Below, piece by piece: positions 53,610 through 64,000 of a stretch of 64,000 bases of DNA. Every line of letters begins with the position of its first letter. The first letter of the stretch is position 1. The translations under genes were made by a program, and so were the position numbers. The notes under the pieces were generated by a model. The model did not search any database and was not told where the DNA came from. It saw only the letters and a list, made by a program, of their open reading frames with translations. Origin of the DNA: Trifolium pratense (taxonomy: Eukaryota; Streptophyta; Magnoliopsida; Fabales; Fabaceae); contig NC_060063.1 of NCBI RefSeq assembly GCF_020283565.1, positions 45,530,856-45,594,855 on the forward strand. The letters are read 5' to 3'.

Positions 53610-55798
53610 TTATAGGAAGGGAGAAAATTGAACTTAAGATTCTCCACTTTATATTTATTGTGTAAGAATATAACCACTAAATTACCACACAAAAAAAAAA
53701 TATTGCCAAATACATCTTATTTTTTAAAACAAGGTTATAGATTAATCCAATAAATTTTAAACATGCTTATTGACAATTTGACATTACCATAGCTTTCGTT
53801 GAAGCATGTCTATGCTAAGACTGATTTTGAAATTTGTACACATACTTTTTCAAAGTTTTCTTTAAAGTGCTAACAAATGTCTTTCAGAAAAGTTTTTCTT
53901 TGTAATTTTAACTTTATTTTTATTGAGATTAAATCACGGTATAAATAGAATCTAGAGTTTCAAACTATTGATTTTTAAGTGGCACATTCGAGGCTAAGAT
54001 CAAGCTTATTTTAATAGTACATGTACACTATTTTATCTTATTTTATTTTTTTAGATTTGATAAAATAAGTTTTGTAACCAAAACAAAAAAAAAGTTTTGT
54101 ATTTTTTAAATTGTGGGACGATTTTAGCCTCCTCTGGGTTACGTATCACTTATCATACATCTGAAAATTCCTATAAATCACAAACATTTAATTAATATCC
54201 ATCAAATTTCACATGGAACCATGCATATGGTATGGATCAAAAGTCAAAGCAACTTGACAAAAGAAGGTATTTCATGAGATGCTCTGTCTTCCACTAATTA
54301 ATCTTTATTCTTTTGTTGGGGCATCCTTTCATGGTGGACCTATATAGAACTGTTATAAGATTTTCACTTCAAAATTTTGATCATTCTAATAACTTTTAAG
54401 TACTTTCTCAACATTTTAACTTTTATCTCATCCTAACTTAAATATAAGACTTAGTTTGACCACGGTACGTATACTAATACACAATTTTGATCACTAATAT
54501 CTTTAATTGTCTATTAGTAAAAATTATAAAAACTTAATATTTTAAAAATATTCATCAAAACAAATTAAATAATATCTTATATGCTAATATTTACCTCTAT
54601 ATATTATTAAAAGAATAAGGTCAACCCAAGATAAATGAATAATACATTTTAATAAAAGTAGCTCTTATGAAAAGATACGGGGGGAATATATAACTTATAA
54701 TTTATACTATTTGAACTTGATTTAACCATTAACGTTAAAACTTGACAACAGGGAATCATGACCCTCGACTTAAAGGAAAATACGTCTCTAGTTTTTATTT
54801 TTCTTTTTTTGTACTTGAGTTTTGTTATTTAGACACACAAAAGTCGGATATAGTATCCAACATTCGTATAAAATACAATTCAAATGTTTGTGGTGTCAGA
54901 ACTAAGAAGACAAATAAAAGTATAAAAATAGAAGAAAAAAACAGAATATAAATACAATGTTGATGTCAAATTTTGTGACCAAACATGTTCTTTTATTTTT
55001 ACCCAAGTTTTTCTTTTTTTTTTTTTTTTTTTTGACTAATTTTTCTTTTTTTGTTGAGAAGTTCATTATTGCCAAAACACAAAAGAGTACTATAAGTTAC
55101 CCTACTGATCAATCACCATCTAGTAGTTGTTTATTAGCTGTGATTCATTTCATCAGCCATAGCTTCTAAACAATAGTGGACTTAGCCCTATTAATTGCTC
55201 CCATATTTTATGACCATAATACAAATCCAGCTCATGGTAAATAGTTCATCACAAAAACTCAATTGTGAGCTTAATTAATCAATCAATTAAATTAACATAT
55301 ACCTGCAGCATGTTCATTGCCGGTAACCTAATTATTTGAAATTATCACATGCTAGTCATGTTGTACATTAATTGGTGACAATTCAATTTTGTTGGCAAAA
55401 ATGTCTTTAAAACAAGAATTTTGTACATTGGCTTTTTGAAATCTAGACATTTTGGTAAGGAAATAGTATGTGATTTGTGGGTTTAATTAACTTATACTTT
55501 CCCATGTTGTTGAATTTTGACAATGATGAAAGATATAATATTAGTTAGTCCAATTGTGATAATTGTTTGAAAAAAAGCTGAGCTTACAAGGACGGTTTAA
55601 TGTGAATCCGGTTCAAAACAACGACGGATCGTAATATTTTTTTAAAATAAATTTTAATAAAATATTTTACTTTTTTTTTTATATAAAATCCAATTTTTAC
55701 TAAAATGATAAAAGTTTACCTTTATAACTATTTTTGAGGACATGTTATACACACCTGAGCTTGCAAGTCACAATTGTTTTCAGAAACTTCAAAAGCGA
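53610..55798. other. Gene-free AT-rich DNA
   Basis: No recognised gene. A Stowaway-like remnant may lie at about 54430-54690 (TTAAATATAAGACTTAG with AACCCAAGATAAATGAATAA). A poly-T tract occurs at 55014-55033. Frames at 54742-54951 and 54957-55169 are low-complexity and rejected. Confidence 0.5.
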
Positions 55799-56190
55799 TT
55801 TCAGTCTCACATCGGTTACGAGATGATTTGAATAAGTGTTTATAAAGTAGTGAGATGACCTAACTATGTCATTATAAACTAGAGACAATCTTCACCTTAC
55901 AAGCCGGTTTTTGTAAGGTTGAGTTAGGTCCAACACCCAATTATAATATATGGTATCAGAGCCTCTCCACAATCCGTTGGCCCACCCACCATTTATATCA
56001 ACGCACCAAGCCCAATAGTGCTGGGTGTGAAGAGGTGTGTTAAGAAGTCTCACATCGGTTGCGAGATGACCTGAATAAGTGTTTATAAAGTAGCGAGATG
56101 GTCTGACTATGTGTTTATAAACTAGAGACAATCTTCACCTTACAAGTCATAGTTTTGTAAGGTTGAATTAGGTCAAACACTCAATTCTAA
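55799..56190 (+). mobile_element. TRIM (miniature LTR retrotransposon), about 390 bp
   Basis: Two direct repeats of about 150 bp (55799-55948 and 56038-56190) share TCTCACATCGGTTRCGAGATG, AATAAGTGTTTATAAAGTAG and AGAGACAATCTTCACCTTAC. A perfect primer site TGGTATCAGAGC follows the first at 55951-55962, and a purine-rich GTGTGAAGAGGTG precedes the second. Only about 90 bp lie between, with no coding. This matches the TRIM layout. The 79-codon minus frame at 55892-56131 is an artefact. Confidence 0.88.
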
Positions 56191-59100
56191 GAGAGATAGT
56201 GTGTATGGTAGAATTTAAAAGTATTTTAATGTTTTTTCAATCCTAAAATAATTTGATCTTAATCACATAATTTAATTTGGCAAGTCAGTACTCTAGACTA
56301 ATTATATATGACCTTTAGCAGTTTAGCTTAGATTTTTATTTTTTGGTACATATTTTTTTATTTATTTTAATTGCTGTACTAATCTGAGATCCAATGTCAT
56401 TAATTGTACATAAAAATAAAATAAAAATATTGAAAATATTATAATAATTAAAATAAAAACATAATATGGAAAAACATAGTGTTTTGTCAAATTCAAACAT
56501 ATCTATGAAAATGAAAATTATCTTGTAAAAGGATGAGTTTGCCACATATACACATTGTGATATTATAGCTTATAAGCATTTGCATCTTCTCAAGTCACCA
56601 TCACTTCTCTTCTCTCATCGGATTTGGTAGGGCAATATTTATCCAACAAAACAGTGGTCACTAAAATGTGAGGGCCTAAATAAAGTTCATGTATGGGACA
56701 GATGAAGAGGGACCAATTGCAACTCTTATCCATCATCAATTATCTGTAGTTTAAACCAATAGACATCAATACATGGTTTGTTCGATCGAGTGTTAGAAGA
56801 CTCGACACTAAGTAAGTAATTAAGAGTTCGATATTTGTTTCTTGTTTATGAAGAAAATTTGATTGAAATTTTGGAAGGAGATTATTCATCTTGTTTGTCC
56901 AACAAATTCTTCAGCAGAGATTTATCGCAGCTAAATGTGTTGGAGTGTCAATTCAAGTGTGACGTAATTAATGTTTCACATTCAACGAAATATGATCATT
57001 GATCAGCATATATATAAGCATATATAACTAAAAAAAACTCGATATCTTAAACTTTTGGGCAATTAAGATATCTTATATAAAGTATATAATTCACGTATAT
57101 ATGGTTATTCAAATATCAATGAAATGCGATCAATCAGAGTTCTCCAGTAATCCAACAAAACGATGGTGAATAACTCGCAACTATAGCATGGTTATGAAAA
57201 ACAATCTACATTCAAATTCAGATTAGGTGGGAGAGTTTGGATTGGATTGAAGTTACATTTGATACCTCAACTTGTAGGGTGGGGTTCTTTTAAATCAAAT
57301 TATATATGCAACTTGCAAGGACTTTCAAAATCTCAAATGATGCAAGCATGTTAATCATTGAGGCTTATATTATCAAATACTGGTGTTAAGTTATTTATAA
57401 ATTGAGGATTAGTATTCTAATTAATACAATGGAGATCTAATTCTACACGGCAATCAAATTTAGTCAATAAATCAGTAAACATGATTGTGTTTAATTTGTC
57501 ATCTTATCATATATAGAAGCATCATATGTATCGTACATCCTAATAGTACTTTTTATTTTATAAATATTAAATTCATGACACATTTAATTATTTTATGTTA
57601 AAATACAATTGTTTAAAGAAAGGTCAACAGGGATTTCCTTTGTTAAAATGCTCATCTTGTTTATTTTTACTTCTTCCCTAAGATTTCTTTAAAATTAATA
57701 TATAGTGCATGCATGCACTTTTTTTTTTTTTTTAATATTGTAAGATATGGTGGGAGCTTTGAATTAATTGTCATCATACACATTCAAAGAAGACAACGAC
57801 ACAACAACTCCAAATATTATTTTATTATCATTTTCTTTTACTCCTAAGAATGTGATATAACTTTAGTTGATTTTTATTGAAGAGGTCATAGAGCAACATG
57901 TTATGCTTTATTTGTGAGTTTGAAAAGGATGAGAGGTGAAAGTTTTAGAGGGAGACAAGTAATAGTAAAATGAATACTTATTTTTTTTTTTTGGTACATA
58001 TTATTATAAAAATACTTATTAAAATACTTATTATTTTTATTATTATAAATTTTTTTTTATGAATACTTATTATTATAATATAAATTGAATTTAAAAGATT
58101 CATATAATTCATAAAAAAATAAAAATAAAACTCCAAAAAAATTCTCCAATACAATTTTTTAGTTCCTTTAAATTAAGACAATTTGATATTGTGAAAAAGA
58201 AAAGAAAAAACTCAAAAATTCGAGAATTTCTTTTGCCACTCTGCCAATTTTCTCACGTGTCCTACAAATTTACCAAAATACTTATATTTGCTACTTTAAG
58301 TAGAACACATGTAAAATCTTAAAAATTCCATATTAGGGATGTTTTTCTTTTTCAAATTTCTCATTTTTATAAGATCTGGTTTCAATCTATGAACAAGAGC
58401 GGACGTGTAAAATCTTAAAAAGATCATATAAGACCGGTTGATGGATATAAAAATGAAAAAAATGTCAAACAAAATAAATGAAAAACTATGATAATTACTA
58501 ATTAGTCATATAATTGATTTATTGATTTTTTTACAACAGCCATAAATTTATAAGCCACCGAATTTAATCTAATGGCGAACAATTTTAACAGTATATATGA
58601 AATCTTGGGTTCGATCTTTAGCTCCGTTGTAAAAAAAAAAAATCCATAAACTTATGATATAATCTTCATTTTTGGTTGGGTTATAATGAGCACCAAGGGC
58701 CCCCTTATCTCCTAATGTGATGTCTATAACCAGTCACCCAGTTGTTTCACTCTCATCTCAATCCCTTTCTTTAAAGCATCACTCTCAAAATATATGAAAT
58801 AAATAAGCAGCCCTTCATTTCATCAAGAAATAAATCAATTTTTGTCCATATTCTTGTGATCATATGTGTTTATTTATTATACCACTAATTTATTAAAGAT
58901 TTTTTTTTATAAGAATTAAAGATTTAATTTTTTTTTTTTACGAAATCATTATAAGAATTAAAGATTTAATATTAATATATATAGATTCACACAAACACAT
59001 ATTTATCTTGAAAATATTTTTACATATGCATATCCAATTACATTATAACTTTTTAAATTATAGTTTCTAAAATATTTCTACAAATACTTATTTGATTAGA

Positions 59101-60139
59101 TATATGTATAAAAGAAACTACACCGTTAATACGTAAAAATTAATCTCATTTTCGAGGTTCAGCTTTCTTTGATTTACAATGACCTAAAAATCGAACTCAT
59201 GATCTATAGCATACTACTACCCAATCCCCTCGTCACTAGATTAAACCTAGTGGCTTTCGAGATTCAGCTTTCATCACTATATACTTAATATATGTGACCT
59301 TTAACCGGTTTATCCTTTTTAATTTTTTAATCATTGTAGTAATCTGAGATCTGAGGTCATTAATGAATTGAACTATACCTAATCGTTGTCATCATTTGTG
59401 AAATTAAGGGAAAATGCACTATACTTAATAATAATGATAGTTTCCTAAGTTCTTAACTCTTTTACATCATTAGAATTTTCTATTCATAATAGGAGCATAC
59501 CTCTTTATTCGGTAGTTAGTTAGTAAACAAACGTAATTATACTTGTCTAGAATCTGCAGGCCCTCTTTTAGTTAAGCTTGATTAAGACCCAAAAATTAAA
59601 ATCATAAGGTGGTTAGACTTAGTTGGCATAGTGCATATACTCCTACACTTTTGGTTCAACTACCATAGTTCCTTCAAATAGGTTTTTCCTCCAAATTTTG
59701 AAGCACTTAATAATCATATAGACCAAACTAATTGCTTACAAATAACTCAAGTTAAGTTGTTTTATTTCATATGATATTTGTTTTGCTTTGTTATTATGGA
59801 CATTGTAATGGGACCAACCCCATGTTCTAAAGTCTAAACATTTTGTGCAATTTTTTTGTTTGAGTGTCTATTCTCATTGATTCATTAATACTATAGACAA
59901 TGCCAACAAGGACCATGTGTCTAATTAACCAAACTAACCGGACATAAAAGATAATTTGAGTTAATTTGATCAAAGATTTTCTCTTTAACTAATGTTGTAA
60001 ACAATTATGGGCTTCGGCCCATTATTTCTTCTTTCTTTTTGTTTTTGATATAAAATTTCTTCTTTCATTTTCTTCTTGATATAAATAATTGGAGAGTGAC
60101 TCACCTACCTAACCTAATAATACACTCAATATGTAATAT
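56191..60139. other. Gene-free AT-rich DNA
   Basis: Nothing coding was recognised. SINE-like fragments are suggested at about 58540-58640 (GGGTTCGATCTTTAGCTCC) and 59150-59270 (AAAATCGAACTCATGATC). The remainder is unclassified. Confidence 0.45.
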
Positions 60140-60790
60140 GTTTTTAAGGTTATTTTTTTTAAAAAGAGTTTACAGCTTATTAATCGAACGTTATTTCAAA
60201 TAGTTTATAGATTAATTATTTATAGCTTATCATGTTTTCTTTTAATTTAATTCATGTTATCTTACTTGAAGAAAATTAAATATTAATTAATCATATATTT
60301 TTTATGTCATTTCATAATTATAATCTAGTTCAACTGCTAATTTTATCAAACACTACAAAGACTCTATTTGGTAAGGCCAAATATTGAGCTTATAGCTTAT
60401 AAGCTCTGTTTGGTAACCGTTTTTAAAAAAGAGCTTATAGCTTATTTTTCAAACGCTATTTCAAGTAGCTTACGAGCTTATAGCTTATCATATTTTCTTC
60501 CAATTTTACCCCTATCATCTTACTTGAAAAAATTAAATATTAATTAAACATATCTTTTTTATGTCATTTCATACTTATTAGTTAGTTGAACTGCTAATCT
60601 TACCAAACACTATAAATTCAATCAGCTATCATATTCGCTATAAGCTCATCCGTTATAAGCTAGCTTATCAGCTATCCGCTATTTTTTATCAAACAAAGCC
60701 AAATTAAACCAACTAGTTTATTCGCTATAAGTTCACCCACTATAAGTATTTTATTAGCCATCAACTATTTTTTACCAAACAGCCTAAATT
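60140..60790. repeat. Cluster of AGCTTATAAGCT-type MITE copies
   Basis: At least two overlapping copies: GAGCTTATAGCTTATAAGCTC near 60388, GAGCTTATAGCTTATTTTTC near 60431 and TCCGTTATAAGCTAGCTTATC near 60648. ACCAAACACTATAAATTC and ACCAAACAGCC give possible right ends. The order suggests insertion of one copy next to or into another. Confidence 0.6.
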
Positions 60791-62145
60791 GTTGAAGTTG
60801 TGATAGCCACTTGAGTTTCATACATACAATTGTAAAATATTGGATTTAAATACGAATAAAGATGTTCAATTTAACGATATCGACATTGTTAGTTGCATAA
60901 AATCTTACAAACACGCTCAATGTAATAAGTAAGGATTTTTTTTTAACGGAAATACGTAAGGGTTATTCCAAAATTCTCACAATAAAAGAAAAGACATAAT
61001 ATAATATCTACCAATATGTTTTTTTTAAAGAAAAAAAAAAGAATTATCTGCCAAGGCAAATGGAATACCACTCTTTTTTTTTTTTTTTTTTTATATCTTT
61101 AAATTGTTTTTGATGGCTGAAAGAAATGTGAATGTCACATATTCAGCAAGAGTAACACCTTATACAATAAAGCTGTTAGAATGGGTATCCTCCCATACCT
61201 AATCCAAATGAAGAGCATTCAATTTAAGGCCTAATCTTTTGTGAGTCATATATATTATCCAGTTGCCTCTGCCTTATCCATGAATGTGATGTTACAATCA
61301 AACTCTATCATCACACATTCTCTTCAAATAACTTCAATTGCTGGATAAATAAAATTCAATAAATCAAATGCAAATTATGCAATAGCATGTCACAATTTAT
61401 TATTATTATTATTATTAATTAATTGTTGTCACTTCAAGTGACAAGGTACACTTTTTATTTTAAAAATACATATCTATAATTATTACAAAAAACCAAAGGA
61501 TATTGTTGCATTATAATATTTTTATTTTGTTCCTCTTAGAACAAGATTTGTTATGGGACCAGGAACATATTTTCATTAGTAAAGGACATGAAAGGCTTTA
61601 AGATTTCTAGCATGGCATAGAATGTGGTTGGAAATTGGAATGTGCCACAACATCTCCCCATCACAAATCAAAAGGGGAATTCAATCATGTCCTAGGATAT
61701 TTTTTTGCAAATAAAATGTATCAAAAAAATATCTAATATATTTTTCTGGGACAGTGGAAGATTTTCAACAATGTTTATAAATTGTTCTTCCTGTCTGTCT
61801 AAATATGGTTAAAAGTAATTCGTATTTCAGTGATTATTTTTAGCATGAAAAATGATTTTTTTTTAAAAAAATACTTTTTAATTTACAATGGAGTCAATAA
61901 CAATCGAGTGTATGATCTCATGGATACTACACAAATTTATCACTAAATTAAATCTAGTGGCTTTGAAACATGGTTTGTTTGAGTCAAAATATTTTTTGTC
62001 TAGTTTATCCCCCAATTGTATAAAAATAAATAAATTATTCTGGTTGTTATTCCCTCCATTGCTTTACACATGTTTTTTTTTTTACTTTTTTTTACACATA
62101 AAAGGCAACAAAACAATAATAAATATTATATTGAACTTTAAAAAT
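60791..62145. other. Gene-free AT-rich DNA
   Basis: No recognised gene, only poly-T and poly-A runs and a TATTATTATTATTATTA tract near 61400. An 89-codon frame at 61888-62157 is low-complexity and overlaps a SINE-like piece (CAATCGAGTGTATGATCTC). It was rejected. Confidence 0.45.
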
Positions 62146-62452
62146 AGGTTTAATTAGTAAAATGGTCCCTTAAAGACATTTTTCGTTTCACATTGGTCCC
62201 TTAAAGAAAAAAATGTCTGAATAGGTCCCTTAAAGTAAAAAAGGTCCGAATAGGCCCCTTAAAGACATCTGTTAATCAGTTTGGTCCTATTCAGACATTT
62301 TTTTAGGGACCAAACTGATTAACGAAGATGTCTTTAAGGGACCTATTTGGACATTTTTTTTTTTAAGGGATCTATTCAGACCTTTTTTTCTTTAAGGAAC
62401 CAATCTAAAATAAAAAAATATCTTTAAGAGATCATTTTACTAATTAAGCCTT
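62146..62452. mobile_element. Foldback MITE, GGTCCCTTAAAG family, copy 1
   Basis: AGGTTTAATTAGTAAAATGG at the left is inverted at the right (CCATTTTACTAATTAAGCCT-like, with ATCATTTTACTAATTAAGCC seen). The arms are built of repeated GGTCCCTTAAAGA blocks and their inverse. They pair closely around AACCTGATTAAC-like centre text (ATCAGTTTGGTCC with GGACCAAACTGAT). Confidence 0.85.
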
Positions 62453-63720
62453 AAAAATTAATAAGTATAGAAACAAAATTTTTCTACAAAAGACATACTT
62501 AGTTTACCGAAGAAAATAGTGGCCCAATAAATAATATTTTGGCCCAATCCACTTCTCAAGGATTTTCCAGCACACCCCCCCCCCCAGAAAAAAAATTAAA
62601 AGACAAACCTATTTTCCCCTAAGCTTATTTCTGAAAAAAATCGATTTTCAGAAATCGATTTTCGAAATCGACATTAAAAGCGCTTAAATTTTGACCCACA
62701 AGTATTTCACGGTTTTGATGTATTTGACAATTATGGTTTTATGTTCATCCATGTTTGGTTAAAGTGTTTGGGTATACTAAGAAATGTTAGTTGAGACCAC
62801 AGTTCGATCCCCACAACTGCATTTGGGTGGGGATTAGAACCACTTGATTCCAGAATTCGCTCCGAACTTTGGACTACTAGGACCCCTTCCCCTAAGAACC
62901 AGAGGGTGAAAACCAAAATAAAAAAGTGTTTGGGTATACTGATAAAAAAAAAAGTGTTCGGGTATTATTTTGATGGTTTAATGATTGGTATTAAAACATT
63001 GGAAAAATGTGTAGATTTTTGAAAAAAACATGTTAGAACACAAATAAACGTTTCTGTTTTCTAGTTTCAGAGTTTCGAAATCTAGAATCTAAATCACATA
63101 ATTAAATAGCTCTGAAAATAGATTCCGAATTCAATTTTTTTGAGTTTCGGATTCTACGTTCCAAAAAATGTCATTAACATATTTTGAATGACGTGTCATA
63201 CTATATGATCACATGGAATAATCACCGCTTGTAAAATTATGGCAAAATGTATTCTTAAGTCTTTTAATGGGCACGAGTAGACTCTCACACATTTAAATGT
63301 GGAAAAATATGAAATCCGGAGTTCGAACCTCAGCCACTCTAATAATATTTCTGGTAGCTATGATTTGAGCTAAACTTTCTTGCAGTTATCTATCTCTATT
63401 CCATTTTGAGGTCAATTTTAGTTACGCCACATTGTCTCTAATGACATATAGCACCTAGGTAGACTTAAAATTGTGATTGTAATAAAAAAAATATAAATTT
63501 GTTGAAATTTTTTATAAAAATTTTGAAATATTTATAAGTACTAAAAATTATTTATGATTTGTTTGGATTTGACTTATTTTTTAGTTTATAAAAATAATTT
63601 ATATAAATAAATAAACTTTTATATTAATTCACGAATTTTCACTAAAAAAAATCGTATCTTTATAATTTTTTTCTTATAAACAACTATCTTGAAAACTTAT
63701 AATAATACAAAAAACTATTT
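62453..63720. other. Gene-free DNA between two foldback elements
   Basis: Holds a run of ten or more C at 62574-62585, a hairpin-like AAATCGATTTTCAGAAATCGATTTTCG near 62638 and a SINE-like piece at about 62780-62925 (CAGTTCGATCCCCACAAC). A 61-codon minus frame overlaps it and is rejected. Confidence 0.45.
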
Positions 63721-63996
63721 AGGCTTAATTAGTAAAATGGTCCCTTAAAGACATTTTTGGTTTCACATTGGTCCATTAAAGAAAAAAGGTCTGAATAGGT
63801 CCCTTAAAGAAAAAAAGGTCTAAATAGGTCCCTTAAAGACATCTACGTTAATCAGTTTGGTCCTATTCGGACATTTTTTTAGGGACCAAACTGATTAACG
63901 GAGATGTCTTTAAAGGACCTATTCAGATTTTTTTTTCTTTAAGGGACCAATCTGAAACAAAAAATATCTTTAAGGGACCATTTTACTAATTAAGCC
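63721..63996. mobile_element. Foldback MITE, GGTCCCTTAAAG family, copy 2
   Basis: AGGCTTAATTAGTAAAATGG at the left is inverted as CCATTTTACTAATTAAGCC at the right. The internal text follows copy 1 at 62146-62452 closely. The two lie about 1.3 kb apart in the same layout. Confidence 0.88.
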
Positions 63997-64000
63997 AACT

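Overview
This is plant nuclear DNA, most likely from an inverted-repeat-clade legume close to Medicago truncatula. That assignment is an inference from the split plant genes, the AT-rich intergenic DNA and the mix of repeats (Ty1/copia elements, an Ogre/Tat-like LTR, a TRIM, tRNA-derived SINEs, and MITEs rich in AGCTTATAAGCT-type ends). No prokaryotic, organellar or CRISPR feature was seen.

Five genes can be assembled exon by exon. (1) A plus-strand nonaspanin (TM9SF/TMN family), 308-5149, 7 exons, 645 residues. (2) and (3) Two paralogous plus-strand F-box/LRR-type genes, 7682-9496 and 27118-28919, 3 exons each, 530 and 536 residues. (4) A minus-strand gene of unknown function, 29420-34250, 6 exons, 306 residues; its second intron holds a nest of transposons. 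(5) A minus-strand beta-galactosidase of family GH35 with a C-terminal SUEL lectin domain, 36819-41836, 18 exons, 838 residues. There is also a possible 71-residue gene (17329-17544), an F-box gene stump (15241-15465) and a short coding relic near 35.5 kb.

The main structure is a direct segmental duplication: about 6210-15240 matches about 22690-33185. Each copy carries an F-box gene followed by a convergent copy of gene 4. The right-hand copy of gene 4 is intact. The left-hand copy is a pseudogene with a premature stop, a frameshift and a fusion to reverse-transcriptase sequence. Both copies share the same copia LTR at the same site with the same flanking GTTTC, so that copia entered before the duplication. 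Later insertions differ between copies: an Ogre-like solo LTR on the left; a 1.97-kb element with 9-bp target duplications, a 153-bp MITE with 9-bp target duplications, and a TIR element on the right. Each copy therefore serves as an empty-site control for the other.

Between the copies (15.5-22.7 kb) lie direct repeats, a Stowaway-type MITE and an 820-bp foldback element. Right of the beta-galactosidase gene are a complete 4.8-kb copia element with identical LTRs and one frameshift (43538-48368), and a 2.6-kb copia derivative whose gag and RT/RNase H are fused in one open frame (50237-52866). From 52.9 kb to the end no gene was recognised; the region holds SINEs, a TRIM, MITEs and two related foldback elements.

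There is no sign that the genes act in one pathway. The parts most worth a second look are the tandem array of about twelve 43-60 bp palindromic units inside the 9-bp-TSD insertion, the large foldback, the gag-RT fusion, and the duplicated locus with its timed insertions.
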